NCBI RefSeq assembly: GCF_000426185.1
Contig: NZ_AUEW01000010.1
Coordinates: forward strand, 62,001-126,000
DNA from: Cellulomonas sp. URHD0024
Lineage (GTDB): Bacteria > Actinomycetota > Actinomycetes > Actinomycetales > Cellulomonadaceae
Direction: 5' to 3'
Length of the DNA stretch: 64,000 nt
Part shown: in pieces, positions 1-8,966 of the stretch
Numbering within the stretch: the first letter of the stretch is position 1
How the letters are laid out: every line of letters starts with the position of its first letter
Notes under the pieces: model-generated
What the model saw: the letters and a program-made list of their open reading frames with translations, nothing else
Database searches by the model: none
What the model was told of the DNA's origin: nothing
Program-made: the position numbers and the translations under genes

Positions 1-776
1 GCGGCGCCGAACGTCACGACGTCGCCCGGGGCCAGCGCCGACATCGCCGACACGCGGGGGTCGTCGGCGTTGAGCACGGCGACCCCGTCGGCGACGAGAC
101 CTTGCACGATCTCGGCCTTGGCCCGAGCCACCGCCTCGATCCCCCCGAAGCCGCCCAGGTGCGCCTGACCGACGACGAGCACGACGGCGACGTCCGGCGG
201 TGCGATCTGGGTGAGGTAGTCGAGGTGTCCGGGCCCGCTCGCGCCCATCTCGAGAACCAGGAACCGGGTGGACTCGTCGGCCCGCAGGACCGTCAGCGGC
301 AGGCCGATCTCGTTGTTGAACGACCGCACCGGCGCGACGGTGGGCCCGACGCTCCCGCACAGCTGCGCGAGCAGGTCCTTGGTGGTCGTCTTGCCCACCG
401 ACCCGGTGATGCCGACGACCTTGAGCCCGCTCCCGCCGGGTTCCCACGAGATCTCGCGCAACCGCTCGAGGACGGCGCGCGCCAGGTCCCCCAGTGCCTT
501 CTCGACGTCCGGGACGACGACACTGGGAACGACCGCGCCACCGCTGCCGACGACGTCGCGAGCCGCGAGAACGAGCGCGGCGCCCGCCCGGACGGCGGCC
601 GCCGCGTACTCGTGACCGTCGACGTGCTCCCCGGGCAGGGCGACGAAGAGACCGCCGAGGACCTCCTCGCGCGAGTCGACGACCACGGACCCGCTGACCA
701 GGAGCGACGGGTCGACGCCACCGCGCAGCACGCCACCCGTCGCGGCCGCGATCTCGGCCGCCGTCAGGGCGATCAC
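1..776 (-). CDS. murF: UDP-N-acetylmuramoyl-tripeptide--D-alanyl-D-alanine ligase (MurF), C-terminus cut by window edge
   Basis: MurF adds D-Ala-D-Ala to the UDP-MurNAc-tripeptide in the cytoplasm, the last soluble step of the peptidoglycan precursor. About 258 residues are in the window. They show the N-terminal substrate domain (DSREEVLGGLFVALPGE near residues 34-50) and the Mur-ligase P-loop GITGSVGKTTT at about 122-132; the rest lies left of base 1. I start it at the GTG at 776-774, whose GTGA overlaps the TGA stop of murE by 4 bases, typical of translational coupling. It is the last visible gene of the dcw operon. Family is certain; the exact start is inferred from the overlap. Confidence 0.93.
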   Translation of the reverse strand, partial: MIALTAAEIAAATGGVLRGGVDPSLLVSGSVVVDSREEVLGGLFVALPGEHVDGHEYAAAAVRAGAALVLAARDVVGSGGAVVPSVVVPDVEKALGDLARAVLERLREISWEPGGSGLKVVGITGSVGKTTTKDLLAQLCGSVGPTVAPVRSFNNEIGLPLTVLRADESTRFLVLEMGASGPGHLDYLTQIAPPDVAVVLVVGQAHLGGFGGIEAVARAKAEIVQGLVADGVAVLNADDPRVSAMSALAPGDVVTFGA

Positions 777-2338
777 GCGTGCTGCTCCTGACGGTCCTCG
801 AACGCCTCGAGCAGCACGAAACGATCGTTGTACCGGTGGAACACTCCGGCGATCTCCTGGGTCGGCTCGTGCCCCTTGCCCGTGATGATCACGGTGTCCT
901 GCTCGTCGGCGAGGACCAGGGCGTCGCGGATGGCCTGCGCGCGACTCGTCGCCTCGTGCACGTCGACCAGGTCCGGGCGCTTCGCCCGCACTCCGTCGAG
1001 GATGGCGGATCGGATGGCTTCAGGCTGCTCGGAACGGGGGTTCTCGTCCGTGACGACGATCACGTCGGCGAGCTCGGCCGCGATCGACCCCATGATCGGT
1101 CGCTTGCCCTGGTCGCGGTCGCCGTCGGACCCGAACACGAGGATGAGCCGCCCGGGCGTGATGGGGCGGACCGCCTGGAGAGCCAGCACGAGCGCGTCAG
1201 GGGTGTGCGCGTAGTCGACGAGGGACAGCGGGAAACCGTCGCCGCGCTCGAGGACACGCTCCATCCGGCCGGGGATCTCGTGGGCGTGACCGACCGCATC
1301 GATCGCGACGTCCAGCGGGACGCCGGCCCGGTGCGCGAGCACGATCGCCAGCGCGGCGTTCGAGACGTTGACCAGACCCGGCAAGGGGCTGGCCGCCTGG
1401 TGCTCGGTGCCGTCCGGTCCGCGGAGCGCGAACGTCGAGCCCACACCGTCGAGACCGATGTCCGCGGCCGTGACGACCCAGTCCGCCTCCAGGCCCGATC
1501 CGACGTGCGTCGCGACCGACTCGACCGGGATACGCGCCTCTGCGGCGAGCCGCCGACCCCACTCGTCGTCGACGACCACGACGCCCCGACGGGCCTGACC
1601 CGGCGCGAACAGACGCGCCTTGTCCCGGAAGTAGCCCTCCATGTCGCCGTGGAAGTCGAGATGGTCGCGCTGCAGGTTGGAGAACCCGACGACGTCGAAC
1701 TCGAGGCCGTTGACGCGGCCGAGGGCCAGCGCGTGCGAGCTGACCTCCATGGCGACGGCCGTCGCGTGCCGCTCGAGCGCCGCCGCGAGCAAGGCCTGCA
1801 GCGCCGGCGCCTCGACCGTCGTGCGCGGGCTCTCGATCGCGTCGTCGCCGATCCGCAGCTCCACCGTGCCGAGCAGCGCGGTCAGCGGGTGCACGACTCG
1901 CAGGGCGGCGTCGACGAAGTACGTCGTCGTGGTCTTGCCGTTGGTCCCCGTCACCCCGATCGACGTGAGCCGCTCGCCGGGCTGGTCGTGCGCCCACGCG
2001 GCGACCGGACCCGCGAGCGTCCGCGGGTCGTCGGTGAGCAGGACGGGCACGCGATCCGCGAGCTCGCCGATCAGCTCGAGACCCGACCGGTCCGTGACGA
2101 TCGCCACCGCGCCGGCGTCGACAGCCTGCGTCGCGAACGTCGCGCCGTGCACCTTGAGGCCGGGCACCGCGACGAAGACGTCACCGTCGACGACGTCGCC
2201 GCTCGCCAGGCTCACACCCGTCAGCTGCGCATCGTCGGCGACCGGGAGTCCCGCTGCGACCAGGTCGAACGTCCCGACGAGGTCGGCGACCCGGTGGACC
2301 GCGGGATGCATCGGGCGCATCCGAGCCGGGGACGTCAT
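773..2338 (-). CDS. murE: UDP-N-acetylmuramyl-tripeptide synthetase (MurE)
   Basis: MurE adds the third, diamino acid to UDP-MurNAc-L-Ala-D-Glu. The 521-residue product has the ATP P-loop TGTNGKTTT (about 130-138) and the Mur-ligase C-terminal domain ending near TGKGHEPTQ. The motif that reads the third amino acid, DNPR in meso-diaminopimelate enzymes, is ENPR at 432-435 followed by SEQP. Cellulomonas-type walls carry ornithine at this position, so substrate cannot be assumed. The ATG at 2338 is preceded by TAGATT (2350-2345) with 6 bases between, so the gene may also be read from its own leaderless promoter despite following ftsI. Confidence 0.95.
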   Translation of the reverse strand: MTSPARMRPMHPAVHRVADLVGTFDLVAAGLPVADDAQLTGVSLASGDVVDGDVFVAVPGLKVHGATFATQAVDAGAVAIVTDRSGLELIGELADRVPVLLTDDPRTLAGPVAAWAHDQPGERLTSIGVTGTNGKTTTTYFVDAALRVVHPLTALLGTVELRIGDDAIESPRTTVEAPALQALLAAALERHATAVAMEVSSHALALGRVNGLEFDVVGFSNLQRDHLDFHGDMEGYFRDKARLFAPGQARRGVVVVDDEWGRRLAAEARIPVESVATHVGSGLEADWVVTAADIGLDGVGSTFALRGPDGTEHQAASPLPGLVNVSNAALAIVLAHRAGVPLDVAIDAVGHAHEIPGRMERVLERGDGFPLSLVDYAHTPDALVLALQAVRPITPGRLILVFGSDGDRDQGKRPIMGSIAAELADVIVVTDENPRSEQPEAIRSAILDGVRAKRPDLVDVHEATSRAQAIRDALVLADEQDTVIITGKGHEPTQEIAGVFHRYNDRFVLLEAFEDRQEQHA

Positions 2339-2387
2339 GGGGAGAATCTACCCTGGGCGGACCTGCCCGACGGTCGCGCGCCGCGCC

Positions 2388-4274
2388 TCACCACGACGTC
2401 GGGAACAGCGTCGCCGTGCTGCCGGACGGCGCCACGCCGAGCTGGCCGAGCGTGTAGCCGGCGACGTCGCTGAACACCGGGGCCGCCACCGTGCCGCCGA
2501 AGATCGAGCTGCGGGGGTTGTGCAGGATCACGGCGACCACGATCCGCGGGTCGTCGGCCGGTGCCACGCCGATGAACGAGGCCGTGATGCCCTGCGTGCC
2601 GTCGGAGGCCCAGGCCTGGGCCGTACCGGTCTTTCCGGCCACCCGGTAGCCCGGGATCGCGGCGCTGGCGCCGGTGCCGTCGTCGACGACGCTCTCCATC
2701 ATCGTGAGCACGGTCTTGGCCGTCTCCGGCGAGACGACCCGCGTCGTGGTCGGCGCGGCGACCGGTGTGAAGACGCCGTCCGGAGAGGTCCAGCCCTTGA
2801 TGATGTGCGGCTGCACGCGCACGCCACCGTTGGCGATCGTCGCGAACACCTGCGCCGCCTGGATCGCTGTGACGGACACCGACTGACCGAACAGCACGGC
2901 GAACTTGTCGCGGCGCTGCCAGTCGTCCACGGGGTGCAGGATGCCGACCGACTCCCCCGGCATCTCGATGCCCGTCTTCGTCCCGAAGCCGAACTTCGCC
3001 AGGTAGTCGTACCGCGTCTGCACCGGAAGGTTCTGGCCGACCATGACCGTCCCCGTGTTGGAGGACTCCGCGAGGATCCCCGCGAGGGTCAGGTTCTCCA
3101 CCCCGTGCTCGTGCGAGTCGTGGAACTTCTCCTTGCCGTCGGGCGAGTAGATGTACGGCACCTGGAACTGCGACGTGGGGGTCGCGACGTGGTTGTCGAG
3201 GATCGCGGACATCGTGATCACCTTGCCGGTCGAGCCGGGCTCGAACACGTCCGAGATCGCGCTCGAGAGCGAGCCGCCCTTCCAGTCCCCCGGATGGTTC
3301 GGGTCGACCGTGCGGGAGTCCGCGATGGCGTAGATGTCACCGGTCTTGGTGTCGATCACGATGGCCGAACCCGAGTCCGCCCCCGTGGCCGCCACCTGAG
3401 CGGTGAGCGCCGCGTACGTGCGGTACTGGATGTCCGACTTGATCGTGAGCATGGCGGAGTCGCCCTGCCGGGCCGGCTTCTCCTGCGAGTACCCCCCGGG
3501 GATCGCCTGGCCCTTGAGGCCACGCTCGTAGATCTCCTCGCCGGCCTTGCCGGTCAGGCGCTTGTTGAGCGAGAGCTCGAGGCCGTCCAGACCCGTGCCG
3601 TTGGAGTTGACGAACCCGAGAACGTTCCCGGCGAGCGAGCCGTTGGGGTACACGCGCTCGGAGACCTGGTCGACGTTGATGCCGGGCAGTCCGAGCTTGA
3701 GCACCTCACGGGCGACCTCGGGGAGCACGCCCTTCTTGATGTACACGAACTGACGATCGCCGACGAGGCTGCCCCCGAGCTCGGCGACGTTCATGTCCAG
3801 CAGCGGCGCGAGCCGGGCCGCGACACCGGCCGCGCCGTCAGGCACCGCGGGCGTGCGCGTGCTCCGGAACTTCTCGACGAGCTTCTGGTTCACGGAGATG
3901 TCGTACCGCTCGACGGATGCGGCGAGCGCGGTCCCGTCGGCGTCGGTGATCTCCCCGCGCCCACCGAGCAACGCCACCGAGCTGAGCCGGCCCTGCTGCG
4001 CATGGGCGGCGATGCTCGGGCCCTTCAGGCCTTGCACGAGGACGAGCTTGCCGGCGAACACGACGAGGGCGAGGACGACGAGGACGGTGAGGAACGCCAT
4101 GCGGTTGCGCGCGCCCGACTCCACGGGCGGTGGGGCACCGGCGCCCACCGCGACCTCGACGGTCCGCGGCTGTCCGCCCGGTCGCGGCCGAGGCACGGTG
4201 CCGCCGCCCGCGGGCCGGCCGGTGCTCGGCGGGCGGGCGGCGGTCCGTGCACGACCGGTGACCGGCGACGTCAT
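2388..4274 (-). CDS. ftsI: Septal peptidoglycan transpeptidase, class B penicillin-binding protein (FtsI/PBP3)
   Basis: FtsI cross-links peptidoglycan at the septum as part of the divisome. The product has 628 residues: a proline- and arginine-rich cytoplasmic tail (1-57), one membrane segment (about 59-82), a PBP dimerisation region, and a transpeptidase domain with all three catalytic motifs, STGK at 348-351, SSN at 404-406 and KTG at 548-550. There is no PASTA domain at the C-terminus. Its ATG overlaps the ftsL stop by 4 bases, so the two are probably translated together. Confidence 0.95.
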   Translation of the reverse strand: MTSPVTGRARTAARPPSTGRPAGGGTVPRPRPGGQPRTVEVAVGAGAPPPVESGARNRMAFLTVLVVLALVVFAGKLVLVQGLKGPSIAAHAQQGRLSSVALLGGRGEITDADGTALAASVERYDISVNQKLVEKFRSTRTPAVPDGAAGVAARLAPLLDMNVAELGGSLVGDRQFVYIKKGVLPEVAREVLKLGLPGINVDQVSERVYPNGSLAGNVLGFVNSNGTGLDGLELSLNKRLTGKAGEEIYERGLKGQAIPGGYSQEKPARQGDSAMLTIKSDIQYRTYAALTAQVAATGADSGSAIVIDTKTGDIYAIADSRTVDPNHPGDWKGGSLSSAISDVFEPGSTGKVITMSAILDNHVATPTSQFQVPYIYSPDGKEKFHDSHEHGVENLTLAGILAESSNTGTVMVGQNLPVQTRYDYLAKFGFGTKTGIEMPGESVGILHPVDDWQRRDKFAVLFGQSVSVTAIQAAQVFATIANGGVRVQPHIIKGWTSPDGVFTPVAAPTTTRVVSPETAKTVLTMMESVVDDGTGASAAIPGYRVAGKTGTAQAWASDGTQGITASFIGVAPADDPRIVVAVILHNPRSSIFGGTVAAPVFSDVAGYTLGQLGVAPSGSTATLFPTSW

Positions 4275-4687
4275 CCGGCGGCCCCGGCCGGCTCGGGCGC
4301 GCCCTGCACGGATCCGTCGGAGAGCCTCAGCCAGCCCGTGCCGTTGGTCTTGACCATGCCGAGAGCCCCGGCCGCTGCGGCGAGGTGCTCGGGAGACGCC
4401 ATGGCGTCCAGGTCCGCCTGCTTGTCCTTGGCGTCCTGGTCGAGCTGGCCGAGCTGGTTGGACAGGTCGTACTTCGCGTAGGCCGTCGACGCCATCGAGG
4501 TGTTCAGCAGGAGGGCGGAGAGCAGGGCTCCCGCGAGGATGGCCATGCAGGCAAGGATGAACGGCATTCGCGTCCGAGCGTGCTGCGGCGCGCGGACGAC
4601 CAGCAGACGCGGTGCGGGTGGATTCTGCGGCGCGGTGCGGGGACGTGCCGGAGCGGTCCTGGTGCGGACAGCGGACTGGGCGCTCAT
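4271..4687 (-). CDS. ftsL: Cell division protein FtsL-like
   Basis: This 138-residue bitopic membrane protein sits in the fixed FtsL position between rsmH and ftsI. It has a basic, alanine- and proline-rich cytoplasmic head (1-40), one membrane helix (about 43-65), then a short periplasmic coiled-coil stretch (about 70-100, [18 protein letters not shown]) and a low-complexity tail. FtsL partners FtsB/FtsQ to recruit FtsW and FtsI. Sequence conservation in this family is weak, so the name rests on topology and position. Its start overlaps the rsmH stop by 4 bases. Confidence 0.85.
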   Translation of the reverse strand: MSAQSAVRTRTAPARPRTAPQNPPAPRLLVVRAPQHARTRMPFILACMAILAGALLSALLLNTSMASTAYAKYDLSNQLGQLDQDAKDKQADLDAMASPEHLAAAAGALGMVKTNGTGWLRLSDGSVQGAPEPAGAAG

Positions 4688-5706
4688 TCCGCCCTCCTTC
4701 CGGTCGGTCGGGTCTGACGGCTGGGGAGCATGTGGTCAGGGGTGTCTCGGGTGCGCTCCGCTGCCCGGAGGCGTACCGACTGCGAGCGGGGGTTGCGTGC
4801 GATCTCGGCCTCGTCGGCCTCCTCCGCGCCGCGGGTCACCAGTCGCAGGTACGGCGCATGGGTCGCCGGCTCGACCGGCAGGTCCGGAGGCGCACTCGAC
4901 GTCGCGCCCGCCGCCATGGCCCGCTTGACCGCGCGGTCCTCGAGCGAGTGGTAGGACTCGACGACCAGCCGGCCGCCGACCGCCAGCGCCTCGATCGACT
5001 GCGGCAGCGCGTTCTCGAGGATCTCGATCTCGCCGTTCACCTCGATGCGCAGCGCCTGGAACGTGCGCTTGGCGGGGTTGCCCCCGGTCTTGCGCGTCGC
5101 GGCGGGGATGTTCGCGCGCACGATGCTGACCAGCTCTCCGGTGCGCTCGAGCGGGCGCTTGGCGCGCTGCGCGACGATCGCCCGAGCGATGCGCGGTGCG
5201 AACCGCTCTTCGCCGTACTCGCGCAGGATCCGAGCCAGGTCGCGCTCGTCGTACGTGTTGAGCACGTCCGCGGCGGTCTGACCCGTCGTGGCGTCCATCC
5301 GCATGTCGAGCGGCGCGTCCGCGGAGTACGAGAAGCCGCGCTCGCGCTCGTCGAGCTGCAGCGACGACACCCCGAGGTCCATCAAGACGCCCTGGACCTT
5401 CGCGATGCCGAGATCTTCGAGGACCTCGCCGATCTCGTCGTACACGGCATGCACGCCCGTGAACCGGTCGCCGAAGGGTGCGAGGCGTCGGCCGGCGAGC
5501 TCCAGCGCCTGCGTGTCACGGTCGAGCCCGACGACGCGGACGTTCGGGAACGCCGCCAGGACACCCTCGGTGTGCCCACCCATGCCGAGCGTCGAGTCGA
5601 CCAGCACCGCCGTGTCGTGGTCCGCGAACGCCGGCGCGAGCAGGTCGAGGCAGCGCTGCAGCAGGACGGGCGTGTGTCGGGAGGCGGCGTCGTCGGTCTC
5701 GCTCAT
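4684..5706 (-). CDS. rsmH: 16S rRNA (cytosine(1402)-N(4))-methyltransferase RsmH
   Basis: RsmH (MraW) methylates N4 of C1402 in the ribosomal P site using SAM. The 340-residue product begins with the family hallmark [14 protein letters not shown], then the SAM-binding loop [13 protein letters not shown] (about 42-54) and the inserted helical domain typical of the family, with [14 protein letters not shown] and [13 protein letters not shown]. The last 30 residues are a poorly conserved basic tail. It is the second gene of the dcw operon and overlaps ftsL. Confidence 0.96.
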   Translation of the reverse strand: MSETDDAASRHTPVLLQRCLDLLAPAFADHDTAVLVDSTLGMGGHTEGVLAAFPNVRVVGLDRDTQALELAGRRLAPFGDRFTGVHAVYDEIGEVLEDLGIAKVQGVLMDLGVSSLQLDERERGFSYSADAPLDMRMDATTGQTAADVLNTYDERDLARILREYGEERFAPRIARAIVAQRAKRPLERTGELVSIVRANIPAATRKTGGNPAKRTFQALRIEVNGEIEILENALPQSIEALAVGGRLVVESYHSLEDRAVKRAMAAGATSSAPPDLPVEPATHAPYLRLVTRGAEEADEAEIARNPRSQSVRLRAAERTRDTPDHMLPSRQTRPTGRRAE

Positions 5707-5871
5707 CGTCTGCCTCCTGCCTTGTGTCGTTCGCGGAAAGGTGAGGTCGGACGGCCCTCCGCCGTCCGACCAGATCCCCCTCCGACCCTCTGACGCCGGG
5801 GAAGTGCGTCAGGAAAGTCGGGGGGAGGTCTCACCGGGCGGCCTGTGGCTGTGCTGGTGACGGGCGATGCC

Positions 5872-6348
5872 CTAGAACGGTCCGTTCGGGAAGACCTCCT
5901 CCGCCGTGTCGGCGTAACCGGCCTCCTGCTCGGACAGGTATGTCTCCCAGGCCTGCAGGTCCCAGATCTCGACGCGGGTCCCGGTCCCGATGACCGCGAC
6001 GTCCCGGTCCAGCCCCGCGTACTTGCGCAGCATCGGCGGGATCGAGATGCGGCCCTGCTTGTCGGGCAGCTCGTCGCTGGCCCCGGACAGGAACACGCGC
6101 AGGTAGTCACGGGCCTGGCGGCTGGTCACGGGCGCCTGGCGCAGCTGGTCGTGCATGCGCTGGAACTCCGCCATCGGGAGCAGGAAGAGGCAACGCTCCT
6201 GACCGCGTGTCATGACGAGACCCGGCGCGAGCTGCCCGCGGAACTTGGCCGGAAGGATGAGCCGGCCTTTCTCGTCGAGTCGCGGGGTGTAGGTCCCGAG
6301 GAAGGGCGCGAAGGAGCCGAATGCGCCGGCGGACGGGTCATACGTCAC
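5872..6348 (-). CDS. mraZ: Transcriptional regulator MraZ
   Basis: MraZ is an AbrB-fold DNA-binding protein that controls the dcw operon. The core begins [22 protein letters not shown] and a second repeat follows ([17 protein letters not shown]), each carrying the family D-x-K/Q-G-R element. I choose GTG at 6348: AGGAGG lies at 6358-6353, 4 bases upstream; a GTG at 6351 is too close. This gives 158 residues with an extension of about 13 residues before the usual FLGTY start, which I believe is common in actinobacteria. Three GTGGAG direct repeats in its promoter are probably its own operator. About 165 bases separate it from rsmH. Confidence 0.93.
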   Translation of the reverse strand: MTYDPSAGAFGSFAPFLGTYTPRLDEKGRLILPAKFRGQLAPGLVMTRGQERCLFLLPMAEFQRMHDQLRQAPVTSRQARDYLRVFLSGASDELPDKQGRISIPPMLRKYAGLDRDVAVIGTGTRVEIWDLQAWETYLSEQEAGYADTAEEVFPNGPF

Positions 6349-6396
6349 CACGCCTCCTCTGCTCCCCGTGAGGACGCTCCCCGCCTCACCACGTGC

Positions 6397-6422
6397 CTCC
6401 ACGCTACTCCACTTCACTCCAC
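6397..6422 (-). promoter_or_regulatory. Three MraZ-type boxes over the mraZ promoter
   Basis: On the minus strand GTGGAG occurs three times at exactly 10-base steps (6422-6417, 6412-6407, 6402-6397). MraZ is known to bind short TGG-containing direct repeats with helical-turn spacing. A -10-like TAGCGT (6406-6401) lies between the second and third copy, so binding would block transcription of mraZ. The repeats are seen directly; MraZ as the binder is inferred from family knowledge and position. Confidence 0.75.
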
Positions 6423-6482
6423 CGAGGCCCGGCGCTACCCGTGATTCACCCGTTCGGAACGACGTATGCGCAGGTCAGCCGT

Positions 6483-6498
6483 GTGGAGCGAAGTGGAG
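6483..6498 (+). promoter_or_regulatory. MraZ-type box pair, moxR-facing orientation
   Basis: GTGGAG at 6483-6488 and 6493-6498, again a 10-base step and the same sequence as the mraZ operator, but on the plus strand. It sits in the middle of the mraZ/moxR divergent region, about 215 bases before the moxR start. Confidence 0.6.
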
Positions 6499-6628
6499 GA
6501 GATTCACACGCAGGCGCCCCGGCTCAGCGCGTCGCCTGGGTCCCGATGAGGCAAAATCGGGCGAAACGGGTGAAATTCCGCCCTTGAACGCCTCGCTGCA
6601 CCTCGTGAACCGGTCCGCGTCCACGAAC

Positions 6629-6644
6629 GTGGAGCGAAGTGGGG
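6629..6644 (+). promoter_or_regulatory. MraZ-type box pair just upstream of the moxR promoter
   Basis: GTGGAG at 6629-6634 and GTGGGG at 6639-6644, spaced by 10 bases with the same CGAA linker as the 6483 pair. It ends 11 bases before the putative -35 of the moxR operon (6656). This suggests the MoxR/DUF58/transglutaminase operon is under MraZ as well. Confidence 0.6.
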
Positions 6645-6655
6645 GACCATGCGCG

Positions 6656-6684
6656 ATGAACGAGGGCGCCACGACCTTTAGGCT
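6656..6684 (+). promoter_or_regulatory. Putative promoter of the moxR operon
   Basis: ATGAAC (6656-6661), 17 bases, then TAGGCT (6679-6684). The predicted transcript starts about 20 bases before moxR and carries a strong AAAGGAGG ribosome site at 6700-6707. Assigned by pattern only. Confidence 0.5.
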
Positions 6685-6711
6685 CGTGGCAGATCCGCCA
6701 AAGGAGGCGCC

Positions 6712-7713
6712 ATGCTGCAGGCCACCCCGACGTCGACCGAGCTCGACGACGTCGTAGCCACCACGCTCCGGATGCGTGCTGCGATCGAGAGCGTCGTGAC
6801 CGGCCGACCCGAGCTCGTCCGCGTCACGGTCGCCGTGCTGCTAGCCGAGGGCCACCTGCTCATCGAAGACGTTCCGGGCGTCGGCAAGACCACGCTCGCC
6901 AAGGCCCTCGCCCGGTCCATCGACTGCTCCGTCGGGCGGATCCAGTTCACGCCCGACCTGCTGCCCTCGGACCTGACAGGCGTCAACATCTACCGGTCGC
7001 AGACGCACGAGTTCGAATTCCGGCCCGGCCCCGTGTTCGCGCACATCGTCATCGGCGACGAGATCAACCGCGCCTCCCCCAAGACCCAGTCGGCGCTGCT
7101 CGAGTGCATGCAGGAGGCCCAGGCGACCGTCGACGGACGGACCTACCCGCTGCCGCGCCCGTTCCTGGTCGTCGCGACGCAGAACCCGGTCGAGATGGAG
7201 GGCACGTACCCGCTGCCCGAGGCGCAGCGCGACCGCTTCATGGCCCGGCTGACGGTCGGCTACCCGAGCATCGAGTCGGAGCTCGACATGCTCGACCTCC
7301 AGGAGACGTCCGACCCGATCGACAGCCTCGTCGCCGTGACGGACGCCGTGCAGGTCAAGGCGGCGATCGAGACGACCCGCCGCCTCTACGCCGCCCCGGC
7401 CGTCAAGCGGTACATCGTCGACCTGGTCACGGCGACCCGACAGGATCAGGGGCTGCGGCTCGGCGCCTCCCCGCGCGCCGCGATCCAGCTGCTGCGGGCG
7501 GCCAAGGCGCTCGCCGCGATGGACGGCCGGAACCACGTCCTGCCCGACGACGTCCAGCAGCTCACGGTGCCCGTGCTGGCCCACAGGCTCCTGCCGAGCA
7601 CCGAGTCGCGGCTCTCCGGCCGCAGCACGTCCGACATCGTCACGGACATCGTCGCCCGCATCCCGCTGCCCGCATCGGCTACCGCCGGGCGGACCCGTCG
7701 CGCCGTCGGCTGA
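6712..7713 (+). CDS. MoxR-family AAA+ ATPase
   Basis: MoxR ATPases act as chaperones in the cytoplasm, usually for the DUF58 protein encoded next door. The 333-residue product has the AAA+ set: Walker A GVGKT (56-60), Walker B GDEINRASPKTQSALLECMQE, the sensor VVATQNPVEMEGTYPLPEAQ, and the C-terminal lid domain. Start ATG at 6712 follows an AAAGGAGG ribosome site. It is the first gene of a three-gene operon (MoxR, DUF58, transglutaminase) and its stop overlaps the next start by one base (TGATG). Confidence 0.95.
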   Translation: MLQATPTSTELDDVVATTLRMRAAIESVVTGRPELVRVTVAVLLAEGHLLIEDVPGVGKTTLAKALARSIDCSVGRIQFTPDLLPSDLTGVNIYRSQTHEFEFRPGPVFAHIVIGDEINRASPKTQSALLECMQEAQATVDGRTYPLPRPFLVVATQNPVEMEGTYPLPEAQRDRFMARLTVGYPSIESELDMLDLQETSDPIDSLVAVTDAVQVKAAIETTRRLYAAPAVKRYIVDLVTATRQDQGLRLGASPRAAIQLLRAAKALAAMDGRNHVLPDDVQQLTVPVLAHRLLPSTESRLSGRSTSDIVTDIVARIPLPASATAGRTRRAVG

Positions 7714-8966
7714 TGCGACTGCGACCCACCGCTCGCGGGTGGACCCTCGCGGCCGCCGGGATCGCCGCGCTCCAGCTCGGGGTCGTGCTCGGCTCCGTCG
7801 ACCTCGTCCGGATCGGGACCCTGCTCCTCCTGCTGGTCGTCGCCGCAGCGGTCGGGGTGCTCCTCTTCGACCCCGGCCGAGGCCGGCACCGGCTCGGCGT
7901 CACCCGCACCAGCTCCCCGAACCCCGTGCACGCCGGCTCCGATGCACAGATCGACGTCGTCATCGCCGCCACCGACCCGGCTGCCCGGGTACGCCTCGCC
8001 GGCCTGAAGTTCGCCGAGCAGGCCGCCACGGAGCTGTCCGGCGGTCGGCCTCTGCGCGCGCGCGTCGCCCGGGCGCCGCGCCGCGTCACCGTCAGCTACA
8101 CGGTGCAGGCCGCGCGCCGCGGCCGCTGGCCGCTCGGGCCGCTCGTCGTCACGCGCAGCGACCCGTTCGGGGTCGTACGGGCGTCCGCGACCCTCGGCGA
8201 GCAGGCCGAGGTCTCGGTGTGGCCGACGGTCGTCCAGCTCCCCACCCCCGGTGACGTGCTCGTGGGCGAGCCCGACCGGGTCGCGCTCGGGGCCCGCACC
8301 CCGTCGACGGACGACGCCTCCCTGCGCGACTACCGCGAGGGTGACGACCTGCGACGAGTGCACTGGAGCAGCAGCGCCCGTCGAGGAGCGCTGATGGTCC
8401 GCTCCGACGAGCGAGCCGGCATGCGCCCCGTGTCCGTCCTGCTCGGCCTGCCCGCGCGGGCGTCCGCGCTGGAGTGGTCGATCTCCCTTGCGGCCTCGAT
8501 GGCGCTCGCGATGCTCGAGGGTGGGCACCCGGTCCGGTTGGTCGGCGGCACGCTGTCGGAGACCGATGCCCGTCCCGACCCGCTCACCTTCGTGCACAGC
8601 CGCTCGGGCCCGGGCGCTCGAGCCGCCGTCCTCGACCGGACGATCGATCTCGAGGGTCCGCGCTCGAACGTGCAGGGCGAGGTGGACCTCGTCGCGAACG
8701 CGCACCTGCTGCACTCCACAGACTCCGCCGGCGGGATCGTGCTCGCGGTCCTCGGTCCGCTCGGCGCCTCGGCCCGTGCGGCGCTGGCCCACGTCGCCGA
8801 CGACGCGCAGGCCTGGGCCGTGGTCCGCGCCGACACCCCGGCGCACGTCGCCGACGCGGAGGAGACGATCCGCGCACTGCGCCGGGCCGGCTGGCGCGCC
8901 TGCCGCGTCACGCAGGACGAACCGATCGTCGACTGCTGGCTCCGTCTCCTGGGGTCGGCCTCATGA
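7713..8966 (+). CDS. DUF58 domain-containing membrane protein
   Basis: The 417-residue product starts with two adjacent hydrophobic segments (about 9-30 and 31-50) followed by a soluble region. It carries the DUF58 signature LRDYREGDDLRRVHWSSSARRG, part of a von Willebrand A-like fold. DUF58 proteins are found with MoxR ATPases, which are thought to remodel them; the exact activity is unknown. The start ATG at 7713 overlaps the moxR stop and its own stop overlaps the next ATG (ATGA, 8963-8966), so all three genes are probably translationally coupled. Confidence 0.93.
   Translation: MRLRPTARGWTLAAAGIAALQLGVVLGSVDLVRIGTLLLLLVVAAAVGVLLFDPGRGRHRLGVTRTSSPNPVHAGSDAQIDVVIAATDPAARVRLAGLKFAEQAATELSGGRPLRARVARAPRRVTVSYTVQAARRGRWPLGPLVVTRSDPFGVVRASATLGEQAEVSVWPTVVQLPTPGDVLVGEPDRVALGARTPSTDDASLRDYREGDDLRRVHWSSSARRGALMVRSDERAGMRPVSVLLGLPARASALEWSISLAASMALAMLEGGHPVRLVGGTLSETDARPDPLTFVHSRSGPGARAAVLDRTIDLEGPRSNVQGEVDLVANAHLLHSTDSAGGIVLAVLGPLGASARAALAHVADDAQAWAVVRADTPAHVADAEETIRALRRAGWRACRVTQDEPIVDCWLRLLGSAS

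Noticed and set aside
1641..4481. A 946-codon plus-strand open frame across murE and ftsI
   Set aside because: Antisense to two certain genes and of low-complexity composition; no ribosome site.
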